Source: Halichondria panicea | Lineage: Eukaryota; Porifera; Demospongiae; Suberitida; Halichondriidae | DNA length: 64,000 bases | Direction: 5' to 3' | NCBI RefSeq assembly: GCF_963675165.1 | Contig: NC_087384.1 | Span: forward strand, 5,573,182-5,637,181 | Part shown: positions 11,201-22,675 of the stretch, one piece after another | How the letters are laid out: the number at the start of each line of letters is the position of its first letter | Numbering within the stretch: the stretch's first letter is position 1 | Made by a program: the position numbers and the translations under genes | The notes under the pieces: generated by a model | Told to the model about the DNA's origin: nothing | Databases searched by the model: none | The model's input: only the letters and a program-made list of their open reading frames with translations

Positions 11201-13850
11201 TTGTCATTGAGCAAATAATTATTATTGCTGTACAATTTCATTTTGCTCTCACATTTCAGGGATACACGCCAGTAATTCCCCCCGACATCATACGAACAGA
11301 GATGGTGGTAAGCCTGTCTAAATCAATCCACACACTCAATGCATCCTGTGTGAGCGCTTGTAGGAGGGGTGTGGTTTCCAGCCGAGGGGGCCATCCAGTC
11401 AGGTGTTTCATGTGACCTCGAACCATCACCGTGGGACCAATCTCTGTCTAGCTGGGACAGCTGAACTGCCTCTAGCTGGTAAGTTGCATGTGTGATCAGT
11501 GATTCCCTCCAGGCTTTATTTTCTGCATGGAGCAAAATTGACAATTAACCATTGTCCACATTTACATCTGTACACATAATTATATTTTATGGTAGGTTGT
11601 TAGGGATTTCTGAATTCTTGGAAAATGTTACTGTCAAATGATTTCATGTATAGTAACTCCCGTATTCCACTTCTGCAGGCATGTTTGTTGGCAAGAATGT
11701 TCCGTTTAAACAGCTGCCCATCAGGTATGTGTATATAGTACTTAGTGTACATGTACGTATGCATGTGTGTGTATGTGTATCGCAGACAGTATTTGTGAGA
11801 GCCATGATTACAGTCCATTGTTTTAGGCTTGTTGCGTTTGGGAGGTGCTACAGAGCCGAAGCAGGCAAGTGCCAGTACTTGTGAGCTACTCAGTATTAGG
11901 CCTTGCCCAATTATGCTAGCATAATTTTGAGACTAATAGGTGTGGTGGAACATTGAGCATTATGCCAGCTTAATAGGCAAAAAATATTAGCTTATTAGGC
12001 AATTTTACCAAATGTTGGTAGAAAGTATGATTTTATAGCCGCACTATAGCCTCGATTAGTCTCGCAAGTCCAGCCCCTTTACTCAATCAGGTGAGGTAAG
12101 TGAGTGAAGGGGCAGGGCTTGCGAGACTAAGGACTAAGCCTCAATGGCATGAGTAATGCTAATACTGAGTATATACGTATAGAAGGTGTCATAGTAGATT
12201 TTCTAACTCTTTTCTAAGATTTCTTTCACCAATATAGTTCCTTAGAAGATTATGTAGAAGGTCTGTTGCAGTATAATTCTCGTTGATGATTTCTAATGGG
12301 TAATAATTAAAGTCTAATTGGTAAGAATTAAGGTACAATGCATGAGACTTGGAGACGCAACATTTTGAGCATAATTGGGCAAGGCCTACTCAGTATCTGT
12401 TGTATGAGGTTTTGAAATGTTATGTATTTTCAGTGTACGTGGTTTAGAAACACTACAAGCATGATGTTTACGCCTCAGGGTAGCTGCATGTATACTGTGT
12501 GTTTATTACATGTACCTCCTATACCCACCCACACACATACACACACACACAGGAGGATCCACACTGTTAGCTAAGGGCCTGTACCGACTGCACCAGTTCA
12601 GCAAGGTGGAGTTATTCGGTGTGACGAGCCAGGAGACGGGGAGAGAGAGTGTGGAGTCCTTAGAGGATATGCTGAGTGTGCAGAAAGAGATACTCTCAAG
12701 TCTGGGACTCCATTACAGGTATGTGTATATGCATTGTACAAGAACTGTGTTACTAGTAACCCATGCAATGTATTGCTGTGCTAGCCACTAGATTGACACA
12801 TTACTCCATTCATTCGAATTCAGAGGTCAAAGTTTGAATAAACGAAGCAAAAACTTGTTCGTACCCATCTCCTGGGAGACATAGGCCACCCTAAGGGTTA
12901 CACCCATTTAAAATCTTGAAAGCTAGCCCCCCTCTGTTTTATTCATGGATCCACCCCTGCATGTGCCTCCCTGTAGAGTGCTTGAGATGGCCACTGCTGA
13001 GTTGGGTGCGCCAGCCTATCGCAAGTACGATGTTGAGGTCTGGATGCCAGGACGTGGGGAATATGGAGAGGTAACCAGTGCCTCAAACTGTACCGACTAT
13101 CAGAGCAGACGACTGTCCATCACTTACCCCAACCAAGATGGCCGTCGTGATAAGAGAGGAGTACTAGAGACCAAGTATGCCCACACTGTGAGTCCCAACC
13201 CCCAACCCAGAGTGTACTTAGTCTCTTGAGTGGCCACATGCACTTCAGATATTGCAGGGTTGTCACTGTTGACGTGATCGACACTACAGTGATTGAATGT
13301 TGCTACTCTGCACACAAATACCAGTAACACTAGTACTAATACCCAACATTTAATATCTATACTCTTATATCCGTATATACATACATTAGTACGCTATTAC
13401 CGTGCCTGAGCAGGCAAGAGAACTACAATCTACCTGTATCAAATTTTCATTTTATTCACTAATACCAACATTGATCGATGTAACACACATCTATATAACT
13501 ATTATTATATACATGCACAGGTGAATGCAACTGGTTGTGCTGTGCCGAGGGTAATCATCTCTCTGTTGGAGAACTACCAGCAAGAGGTGAGTCTAACCTC
13601 ACATGCAGTTTGTATAGTGTCATACTGTGTACAATCATATAATCAGTAATAGTAGAAGGAAGACTTTGACAATAAGTGAAATAAAGTATAGACTGTGTAT
13701 GATTACGATGTGTGCAATGTCTGACTATAGCTTGAAATTGGGTTGTATAGTGTCGTTACCATCATTATGCCCCCTCTGTAGGACGGCAGCGTCCTTCTCC
13801 CGCACGCCTTGAGGCCTTTCCTACCAGAACAGTACTGGACTATCAGATAG
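8248..13850 (+). CDS. SARS2: Seryl-tRNA synthetase, mitochondrial type (15 exons)
   Basis: Charges tRNA-Ser with serine, probably in mitochondria. Exons: 8248-8496, 9228-9323, 9581-9649, 9983-10057, 10115-10169, 10239-10302, 10894-10999, 11260-11307, 11364-11478, 11679-11724, 11827-11864, 12553-12718, 12977-13187, 13521-13586, 13782-13850. All phases join, giving 490 residues, close to the usual ~500. The first ~28 residues are basic and hydroxylated like a transit peptide ([18 protein letters not shown]). The helical arm follows ([13 protein letters not shown] ... LDKERKNN). Class II motif 2 is RCYRAEAG near 314-321 with [27 protein letters not shown] lies just before it; motif 3 is TGCAVPR with Arg456. 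The intron after exon 11 has a GC donor (GCAG|GCAAGT). Intron 6 is expanded by a tandem repeat. An upstream ATG at 8209 is less likely because it lacks the presequence character. Confidence 0.93.
10304..10928 (+). repeat. 103-bp tandem repeat spanning intron 6 and the start of exon 7 of SARS2
   Basis: Six nearly identical 103-bp units. Each contains an intron body, the acceptor TTTGTACTGTAG and the first ~32 nt of exon 7 (AGGTTCTTCTAGTGCCTCTG). The acceptors end at 10378, 10481, 10584, 10687, 10790 and 10893. Only the last is followed by the full exon. The original intron would have been about 76 nt; it is now 591 nt. Confidence 0.95.
12050..12141. repeat. Foldback element inside SARS2 intron 11
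   Basis: Inverted arms TTAGTCTCGCAAGTCCAGCC and GGCAGGGCTTGCGAGACTAA, framed by GCCTCG / AAGCCTC. Related in end sequence to the TAGCCTCG family. Confidence 0.65.
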
Positions 13851-14748
13851 CTATATTATAGTGAACTATTTATGTTAATTATAAATATCATGCTACTAGA
13901 CACATGTAATTGTCAAATCCATTGAAGGCACATACCTAAAGAAAACTCTCCTCCCGATACGTACAACTAACATGGGGTTTTTATTGTACTCGAGGCACAA
14001 TGGAAAGGGGTCACTAATGTACTAGAAACTTGATCATAATATTTATACCTGAGGCATACATGCATGCAGTCACACGAGGAATACAGAGGCCAATTGTCTA
14101 AGAGGAGTGCAACACGTATCTCTACAGGCAAGTTAAATTAAAATACTGATTAGTAAAAATTGGTGTTAGGCCGTTGCACAGGTTGTCCGACCTCCTCTGA
14201 TATTGATCTACATATAATTATGCATATATATATTGTAGGTAATGCATGAGATGATGTCATATACCACTATACAATGCTATTGTTTTATGGGGAATCAATT
14301 CTGCTGCACCTTACCCTGATCTACATTGTTATCATGATGACGTCATGCACCAGCACTATTATATATAACAAAAGTACAGGAAGCACATGATTCAACTTGA
14401 AAGTTTATAGTCTAGATCTAGATCTAGTTCATGATTTCCTGGCTGGTCACTGCACTGTGCACATGTGACCTAGTACCTAGACTAGACGTACGTGTATAGA
14501 TGTGTATAGAGTCTACATTAAATGTTAGACCTCTCTAGCTTTGTACTGTGATGCATGTGCATATTTAAAGTATAGAGATCTACTGACTAGACCAGTATAC
14601 TGTGAGTCCTTAATCTTTGCTGGAATTTGGAGTAAGTGTTTTAAGGTGTATATCAGATTAACCAGGCCATAGCCACACAAATAATTTATACTGAAAAATC
14701 AGTAATGTTAATTTGTATAATTATTATAATTATAGACTTAAATAAAGA
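13851..14748. other. Spacer between SARS2 and GlyTM copy 3
   Basis: From about 14264 onward this is duplicated at 36199-36580. It includes the likely GlyTM 5' UTR exon (about 14600-14642) and the acceptor just before the ATG. No further gene seen. Confidence 0.6.
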
Positions 14749-16038
14749 ATGCCGTCAGGAGGAGGCAGTGCAGGAGGAGGTGGTGGAGGTGGAGGAGGTG
14801 GAGGAGGAGGAGGAGGAAGTTGGGGTGACGAGAGATTCAGCAGTCACAGCTCTAGCCGTTACTCGAATCGTACCTATCCAGCATATGGTGATGAACAGGG
14901 ATGTGACAACGATTGTTGCTGTTGTAGCTTTGTGTGCGCTAAAGTTATTGCCGGGGTCTTAGCAACATTATTGATTTTACTCGTTAGTGGCATAATAATT
15001 GGTGTTGTAGTAGGAATAAATATGTTTGGCGTGTCCAATAATGATTCAGATGATTCTAATTCAGTCACTATTCGTCCTACTGACATTTCCACTGACTTCT
15101 ACTCACCAGGAGATAGTCGACTGATATCTCTATCTTCGTTCTTTTGCGATGGTGGTTATCTTGAGCTCTCGTCCAATTCAGTTGATGCTGAACTGTTTCT
15201 TATCGACGACACGAGTATACTGGCCCTGAATGACACTAATCAATTTACTGTTTCTATCGAGTCGACAATTGATTCAACGGAGTTTCGATTCTGGCAGTAT
15301 CATCTTCATCCCAACTCCAACATATCAGTCTCTGTATGCACAGATCTGTTGGTTGATGTCTACATTGTGAAAGGCAATCAAAATGCAAACGATTGGGTTG
15401 ATAGCCCTAGCCAAAATGTAGCTGAGATGTTCCAATATGCACCTGCCTGTTGTAAGAATACACGTACATCTACCATTTCATATCGAGTCGAGCGAGAAGA
15501 TGAGTACTACGTAATTTTACACAATTCACTATCAACGGAAATTTTTGTAAATGGTTCTTTAAACTTTGAGAGAACGGAATACAGTGCCCCTGACTTAAAC
15601 TCCAAGGAGTCGTGTAATGTCAGTGAACAAGGAAATTGCCTAGTAGGCATTGACTATGGTACTGGGTCTCAACAATTCTTGGTGATCACATCAATCCCCG
15701 AGCGTGTGGACTGGGGTGAGAATGTCGAAGTTTCGCTAATTTGTGACCAGAGAGGATGGGCCTATGCAGTTGTTATCTTGGTGCCCATTTCTGTAATAAT
15801 CGGTATCACTGTAGCTCTGGTGTTGGGGATTTTCTGTTGTTGTGATTGCAGTACTACCACCAAATCAGCAAACATCAAAATGCTTCGAAATGACTTCAAC
15901 CCTGACCCTCCTCCTAATAACTCTGGAAATGTGGACACGATCGCGAGTGATTTCGACCCTGACCCTTCGACCAACAATTCAGGAAGTGTTGACAAGATTG
16001 ATCCGGACTTCAACCCAGATTATCTTTCTGAGAACTAA
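14749..16038 (+). CDS. GlyTM two-pass membrane protein (copy 3, intact)
   Basis: Single-exon frame of 429 residues with the same layout as copy 2. A long Gly tract (about residues 4-24, encoded by a GGA/GGT microsatellite that differs in length between copies), a Tyr/Ser-rich stretch, a cluster CDNDCCCCSFVC directly before membrane segment 1 (possible palmitoylation sites; inference), an ectodomain with DFYSPGDSRLISLSSFFCDG and YAPACCKN, and membrane segment 2 (GWAYAVVILVPISVIIGITV) followed by CCCDC. The tail has three related repeats: DFNPDPPPNNSGNVDTI, DFDPDPSTNNSGSVDKI and DFNPDYL. NPDY fits the NPxY pattern bound by PTB domains and clathrin adaptors. It is about 95% alike to copy 4, reflecting the segmental duplication. 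Molecular role unknown. Confidence 0.88.
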   Translation: MPSGGGSAGGGGGGGGGGGGGGGSWGDERFSSHSSSRYSNRTYPAYGDEQGCDNDCCCCSFVCAKVIAGVLATLLILLVSGIIIGVVVGINMFGVSNNDSDDSNSVTIRPTDISTDFYSPGDSRLISLSSFFCDGGYLELSSNSVDAELFLIDDTSILALNDTNQFTVSIESTIDSTEFRFWQYHLHPNSNISVSVCTDLLVDVYIVKGNQNANDWVDSPSQNVAEMFQYAPACCKNTRTSTISYRVEREDEYYVILHNSLSTEIFVNGSLNFERTEYSAPDLNSKESCNVSEQGNCLVGIDYGTGSQQFLVITSIPERVDWGENVEVSLICDQRGWAYAVVILVPISVIIGITVALVLGIFCCCDCSTTTKSANIKMLRNDFNPDPPPNNSGNVDTIASDFDPDPSTNNSGSVDKIDPDFNPDYLSEN

Positions 16039-16561
16039 AAATTAGTTATTGTAGATCTTAATATAATTATGTGATTGTGTATAGTTACTAGGGATCAATC
16101 AACTGCTATTTTGTGTGATGTGTATGCTACGTATATTGTATGTAGGGCCTGGAAACGGGTGTACACACAGATATATAATTATACAATTGATATAAATTTT
16201 AATATTATTGCATCACTTTAATTTGCTTCTCTATAATACTGGTAAGTAATTATTAAGCAATTAGATGAGCATTCATTTTTATCATTCTCATGATTATTGC
16301 CAATAACAAAGTTAAGACGTATTATAATATTATTAAAACACACTGATCAAGACATCATGATTCAAAATTAAGAGAAGGGCGGCTGATTCATGAGACAAAA
16401 ATGATCTTTACCAAAAATGGTCATTTGATGCCTTATAGACTTTTAATTAAGACACAGTCACACTAAAATTATTCCGAGCATAATTTATCAGGGCCTAGGG
16501 GTAGCTGTATGTGTACTGCATGAGTGTTTAACATGTATCTCCCACTCACACACATGCACAG

Positions 16562-16728
16562 GAGGATCCACACTGTCGGCTAAGGGCCTGTACCGACTGC
16601 ATCAGTTCAGCAAGGTGGAGTTATTCGGTGTGACAAGCCAAGAGTCGGGGAGAGAGAGAGTATGGAGTCCTTGGAGGATATGCTGAGTGTGCAGAAAGAG
16701 ATACTCTCAAGTCTGGGACTCCATTACA
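16562..16728 (+). pseudogene. Stray copy of SARS2 exon 12 with its flanking introns
   Basis: This matches SARS2 exon 12 (12553-12718), including the acceptor ACACATGCACAG and intron sequence on both sides. [20 protein letters not shown] is still readable, but an extra AG in GAGAGAGAGAG shifts the frame, and no other SARS2 exon is present. Confidence 0.85.
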
Positions 16729-17306
16729 GGTACGTGTATATGCATTGTACAAGAATGTGTTGCTATAGCAATTAATTACTGGCACCCAGGGCCATTGTAT
16801 TATTGTATTGTTGATATATATATATTGGACCTTGGGAGGAAATGAAAAGGCTCTGCACATGCACCTGGACTCGTGATCTGTGTACTGCTTCTATCAGATA
16901 TCACATCACATGCACTCCTGAAAGCATTTCTCGATCATCAGAAACAACCAAAGGTGATGTCATGCTTGTGGTGATCATTACACACTTTACCTATATATAG
17001 GCTGCTGCAGTATTGAAACTTCCCTATACAAGTAAAATTATAGTATATTGACTGGTGAACATTAATCTTGTTTTACATGCATGTTTGATTTACAACTATA
17101 ATTTTGTCATGGCAATTCATTAATTATTATGAATCCTATAATTATACAAAATTGCAAGACTACTGCATGATACATCTCCTATGGCACATCTGCACACTGA
17201 GCGCACAATGTTCTCTATAGTTATAATTTATGGCTATATAATAATGGCAGCAAACATACTAATTTTATCCACATCCATGAGATGCGCAGCAAACATACAA
17301 AATCAC

Positions 17307-18776
17307 TCACTCCCTGCCAGCGCGACAGGAAAGAGGGTAGATGGAATTATCACAACCTTGGATGGTAGGAAGATCAGGCACTGAAACAGGCACACTAGCA
17401 CTGATAGCAGCTGTGTATTGGCTATTGAAAACCTCTGGAACAGAACCAGGTGCAGCTCCCTTCCTTCCAATGATAGCCCAGGCATGATATGTACCAACAT
17501 TCCAAATGTGTGCACTGCCAATGTTTTCGAGAGCTTGTTTTCCACTACTATCGAAATAGCGGATACCATCATAAGACATAGCAGCGACTATAATACGGCC
17601 ATTTGGGATGCTTGCAATAAAAGAATTTAGTCGGCTATCTTCAGTTGTACTACCATATGTGTTGTAGTATATAGTCTGATCAAACTCACAGCTGTTCTCG
17701 TCAACCAACCCAACAATTAGCCCGTATGATGGACAAAGGTTACTAGGAAACGTTCGATGATTTATAGAGATGTGTGTGCCTATGTAACCTGCAGCAGTAC
17801 ATCCAGTCCATTGGGTACTCGAAGCTGCTGAAATTCTACAAAATGAAGAATTCTTTGATGTACCAATTGGTATGTAAGAAGTAGCAAAAGCACGTGCATT
17901 GCTTTTCACAGATTCGGCTACTTCTCCTGGCAAAGCACCCTTTCGCCCAATAATAGCCCAAGACCTATCTATCTGGGCATATCGAATGAGCTTGCTGCCA
18001 ATTTTTTTACAAGCATCCTTGGCCTCCTCTGTAAGGTGAGTGATTGCATCTCCTTTGATAGCGATAGCTACAACTCTGCCGGGAGGTAGTGCGTCGATAT
18101 ACTCAACAAATGCATCGGAAGGTGTATGATCAGAAACAGCTTCAGCATGTGTGTTGAATACTGTAGTGTCCAAAACATATCCTGTGTTTTCATCAAAAAC
18201 AGCAACATTTAGTCCCAGGTTGTTACTATCTTCACTACTAATTTCAACATTCTTTCCATCGATGGTGATAGTCGCCACATTAGCTCCACTTGTTTTCCCA
18301 CCTGAAACCACTGTTACACGGAGTCCATACATCTTAGTTGACTGTAGTTTGACTTGGGTGGAAACATTAACAGCAAAGCTTTGGCTGTGGCTCTCAATAG
18401 CTTTATTTTGCGCCAATCCTTTCACACCAACCATCGACCATGACGAAGCACTATTCATATTGTATGAGTATGCAGACCCTAGCGTGCGAATAGCTCGTTT
18501 TGCTCTGGTGTCGAAATATTTCACTGGATTCCCACTTGAACTCATTACAACCAACGCACCTGGATGCAAGTTCTCAATTTTTGATGCCAACAGTAATGAA
18601 GGAGTATTAGTTGGATATGTGTCATAGTTCATTGTTTCCCTCACTTCACCTGAGACTTCATCGATAATGGCAATGTTTATTCCACGCCTTCTGCCTCCAA
18701 ATATTTGTTGCCAATCCTTGTGCATTGAAAATCGATTACCAACACTTGTCCCTTGACTTATTACATCTATCTGCAT
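17307..18776 (-). CDS. Protein with three ILEI/FAM3-like domains (copy A)
   Basis: A single open frame of 489 codons. Three ILEI-like units follow each other, at about residues 30-120, 150-300 and 325-475. Each has the family's strand pattern: GxNIAIIDE or GLNVAVFDE, then a 'xxTxxxNTY/HAE' segment, then LPPGRVVAIAIKGDAI, and ends with SWAIIGRKGA (or SWSMVGVKGL). In FAM3, CEMIP and POMGNT1 proteins this domain is lectin-like or binds ligands outside the cell; three in tandem is unusual. No signal peptide follows the chosen ATG. The frame stays open upstream for about 25 codons without ATG, so a first exon carrying the signal peptide may lie at higher coordinates. It is almost identical to the copy at 39829. 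Confidence 0.82.
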   Translation of the reverse strand: MQIDVISQGTSVGNRFSMHKDWQQIFGGRRRGINIAIIDEVSGEVRETMNYDTYPTNTPSLLLASKIENLHPGALVVMSSSGNPVKYFDTRAKRAIRTLGSAYSYNMNSASSWSMVGVKGLAQNKAIESHSQSFAVNVSTQVKLQSTKMYGLRVTVVSGGKTSGANVATITIDGKNVEISSEDSNNLGLNVAVFDENTGYVLDTTVFNTHAEAVSDHTPSDAFVEYIDALPPGRVVAIAIKGDAITHLTEEAKDACKKIGSKLIRYAQIDRSWAIIGRKGALPGEVAESVKSNARAFATSYIPIGTSKNSSFCRISAASSTQWTGCTAAGYIGTHISINHRTFPSNLCPSYGLIVGLVDENSCEFDQTIYYNTYGSTTEDSRLNSFIASIPNGRIIVAAMSYDGIRYFDSSGKQALENIGSAHIWNVGTYHAWAIIGRKGAAPGSVPEVFNSQYTAAISASVPVSVPDLPTIQGCDNSIYPLSCRAGRE

Positions 18777-18842
18777 GGCTTCAGTTGTATTTAGCTGGCT
18801 GCATCCTGTACCAGGCCCAAATATAAGGTGTGTTAGTGTAAT

Positions 18843-18942
18843 GCTAGCCTCGTCCCCAGGCTAAGTTGTCTCTACCCTATATATAGGCCACAACGTATAT
18901 TTTCACTATCTGGAAAAATTGGCCTGGGGACGAGGCTAGTGC
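18843..18942. repeat. TAGCCTCG foldback element (block A)
   Basis: Arms CTAGCCTCGTCCCCAGGC and GGCCTGGGGACGAGGCTAG enclose about 60 bp. The same element occurs at the same place in block B (41363-41463), so it is older than the duplication. Confidence 0.8.
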
Positions 18943-21900
18943 AATACGTATAGAGAAAATAATGTGAGGATCAGGCTACTCTAAAAATCACTGTATATAT
19001 ATACATGCATCAATAATTATGTTTACTTAGTCTATATATACATGTAGTGAACTTCTTCAAACAGCATGCACTACAATTATATATGTGCATGCATGCGTGC
19101 TATACACATTCTGTACAACCATATATACACAATCTTATATATGCATGCGAGAATCTCCTAGCCTCATTTATGCACAAGCCGGTTTGGTTTCTCAATGGGA
19201 TTGAAGAAAGATAGGCTATATTTGTGCCTCGAAGCGTAGCTGCACCGGTAAAGCAGATAAGGTAGAAGAGGGTATTGTGAGACGGAACCAATTATGAGAC
19301 AGCTGAAACATGAAGTCTATAAAAACAATTATTTCTGTTTTAACAGTGAATCAGTATTCATAAGCAGCGCTTTCTTTCTCTACTATTTTGACGACTAAAA
19401 TCGGCACACGATCTTTGTGGGTCTCTTTTTCTCATTATTCAAACGCTGCATTGTGACCTTAACCCTTTCCTTGCCATTTGTGAAATCTGGAACAGGAGCG
19501 TCTTTAGGTCGATCAATTAGTGTGGATCCGGCCTCACCACGCCTCCATGTCATTCTATTAGTCTAGATCCGGCTAGCAATTCTAGCTGGGACTCCCAGTT
19601 CTAGCTCCTTTTGTTTAGCGTGTCAGAGACTGGGAGAAGATGATTGGCACTCCCTGGCTCCTTTGGATGTACAGCTGTCCAGATCCCTAGAACATACCCT
19701 CCATTCTGACGAGTTATCAGTGCATAGGGTGCTTACTAGATTCTTGCCAGCCAGTACAGTTCAAGCTACACACAGCACCGCTCAACTATTCTCTACCCCA
19801 TTATCTAGCTAAATCTGGTCCAACTAGACAGCAGACACAGCTAGTTAAATACAGGAATACTCCAAAGTACTTTGACCTCTAGAATAAGCATGTGTGTGCA
19901 TACAATTTAAAACTGTGTACACGTGGCTGGCTCTGTCTTATAGCAGCTTTCATACTCGAACTCCTCCTCCTCCTCCTTCTATATATAGCAGAGTCTTACA
20001 AGTTAACAGTGGCTGGTATGAAGAATAGTGGCCGGCTAGAGTCTACAAGTGCTGGTGGAATGAAGAATGGAATGGTGGCTACAAGTTCTGGTGTGAATTA
20101 GAATGATGGCTGATTGATTTTGAAATGGATGTTCATTAATTGAGTGTCATGACGAACTTTAGTATCTATACAATAGAGCTAGTGCTCATGATCCTTGCCA
20201 GTACATGTATATGAACTTTTTAGCATCAGTTCCTTTGGTTTGCCCATAGGCTCCTGAGTTTTGCTCTGTTTACCACTCTAATCACTCTATATCAGCTGCT
20301 CCAATATTGGAGTAAGTCTGTCAGCTATTTACTTATTACCCGAGGCGCGCGTGGGCGGCCACGGGTATAGTAGTCTGTTGGTTTGTTTGTTTGTTTGTTT
20401 GTTTGTCTGTTTGTCACTAGTATATCTACTCACCTGGATGCCATAGCGCTGCGTTTGCAGCATAGGTAGCCTTCACATAACAATATCTTGGTTTAAATAG
20501 TGGCAGATTTTGATGTTAAAGCTTCTTTGTCGAGCAAAAGCTAAGAAGCTTGAGTAAGCTTGTGACTAGGTCTGCTTACCTGGATGTTCTAGCACTGCGT
20601 TTACAGCATGAGTAGCCTCCACACAACAAGTTAGTACTTTTGATAGTGGCAGCTTTCGGTGTTAAAGCTTCTTTGTCTAATAAAAGCGAGCAAAATGTAG
20701 CTTGAACAGAACTTGCACATGCGTTACTTATAACTGAAGTGATCCTGTACCAAGAACGATGGAACAGGGTCACTACAGTAGAAAGCTGTATATACCAGGA
20801 ACAATGGAACAGGGTCACTAAGTAGAAGCTTGAATATAGCTCCTGCTGCTGACTGGGATCCTACTCCATGCAGAACCTGGAGCCATACTTCTCTGAGACT
20901 CCAGGCTTCTTTACTGTGATCCTAATCCACAGTGCATATATCTATAGTACCACTACCTGTTCTCAAATGTTTCAGCATGCCTCCAGTCTGGTTTAGTTTT
21001 ATTGCTCCTGAGTTGCTGTGCAAGTCGTACATGATAACAACATCACTATATGCTATATTTCTGGTTTCTTTTTAATCATGTCACCAGCCGAGGGTTTGCA
21101 CTTTAGTGCTCTAGTTCACTCAATTTTTAAAGCCTATTCAATTTCTTTTGTGCAAAGCTGTTTCACATGAAATAATAAGATCATTATAGCCATGCATGCA
21201 GTGCCACCAGTTTATATGAACATGATTCAAATGACACATTAATAAGTGCATGCAGCATCAGCAATTGCGATAGCACACAAATAGTTTATATACTGACACG
21301 TCTAGGTACGTGTAGTCACAACTGCAAACCAATTAATGATCATTGCATCCCTCTGGATTGGATTCGGAGTTTACACACAGATATGATACTAGTGCTGCTG
21401 CCGCCTAATGAGGAACACAGTCAATCTGAACCTACTCACTCACTCACCAGTACAGTCAAGTCAGTAGGGTCTGAACCGAATCATTCCCATTTCAACGGCG
21501 GCCTAAAAACGAGGCTATTACTCCAAAGGTCAAAGTACTTTGGAGTATTCCTGTGTTTAGCCTCACTCATCTCTTTGGACACACCCTTTAATTATTCCTG
21601 TGGATGTAATGCGCATGCGCGCTCATTCCCCACGTGTGATATCCAAGATCCAGATCCAGATCCTCCTGGCAGAATCATATTTTTCTTGAGGGCCTGGTAA
21701 GCCACAAAACACTACTGTATAACAATATAGATAACAATATGCATGTACACAAGTCTTTTCTTCTTAAATATTATAATTATACACTGAACTACAGATCCTG
21801 GAAGAATCAATTTTCTTCTTTCTTGAGGTCCTGGTATTAAAGCCACATAATACAACAATAGATGCATGTAATAAGTCTTTTCTTCTCAGTGACTTTATAT

Positions 21901-22458
21901 AGATAAGCTAACTTTATTAGTAAAATTATGCACTTCCGCTTATAATTAATTGAAAACAAAATCTTCTTCTTTGTTGCTTCCTAGATCCTTGAGGTCCTGG
22001 TATAAGCAGCCACAAAACACAACAATGATACCATAAATTATACAATTGAATAGATGCAAGTCAGTTTTAGACAGATTATTTTATACACTTTTCCTCTTCT
22101 ATACTTCCTCTTCTATACTTTTGAGCGAAAGCAAATCATGGCGAGAGGCATTAGCACAGCGCCAGCTTGAACACTAGTTCTTATACTATAACTCTTTATA
22201 ACTCGAGAACGGAGCATTGTTTTGCAAATTCACAAATTGCAATCTTGGACTAAGAAAATGTGTAGAAACTCTTACTTGCATGCATTTCTTAAGCAGCTTG
22301 AGCAGTCCACACATGCACCGTCTTTTAATTGGACAATTATAGTGCCGTATTGGTATATTAATTTCTCACATCATTATTTTGTCTGGTTTTATATTCGTGC
22401 ACTCCTGACAGCACATAATTATATTGACTAGGGCTGGCAACATGCATATAATATATAC
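18943..22458. other. Spacer between ILEI-like and subtilisin genes, block A
   Basis: Contains sequence shared with 43190-43520, a region like 400-1730 (at 20430-21120), a GTTT microsatellite near 20380-20405 next to a CCCGAGGCGC...GGGTATAG repeat end, and a ~640-bp repeat (21545-22180) whose second copy is at 27050-27585. No gene recognised. Confidence 0.55.
21545..22180. repeat. Dispersed ~0.6-kb repeat, copy 1
   Basis: Starts near TGGACACACCCTTTAATTAT and ends near AGCGCCAGCTTGAACACTAG; the second copy at 27050-27585 lies within the first insertion in the Cys-rich gene. Confidence 0.75.
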
Positions 22459-22638
22459 CTGGGGTAGACGACTGTGACTTGAGTATATTGGCCTTAGCTC
22501 GAAAGCCAGAAGAAGTAGTCGTCTCATCACTGGTGAATTCAAGAGTGAGAACATTGCCAGAAGAACTGTAACCACAATTAACCTCAGCGAAATCTCCTAA
22601 ATAATTATTACGAAATTTATCACCAAGTGTATAATAAG

Positions 22639-22675
<37 letters not shown>

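Noticed and set aside
14705-14962. Open frame with a long Glu/Val run (plus strand)
   Set aside because: It is the shifted frame of the GlyTM Gly tract; the same shadow appears at 36541.
19100-19291. Possible signal-peptide exon for the ILEI-like gene (minus)
   Set aside because: The hydrophobic start overlaps a dispersed repeat end (GTGCCTCGAAGCGTAGC), and its N-terminus differs in block B, so I could not support it as an exon.
19892-20101. Frame with a hydrophobic segment LELLLLLLLYIAES
   Set aside because: Short, in a repeat-rich spacer, not conserved in block B.
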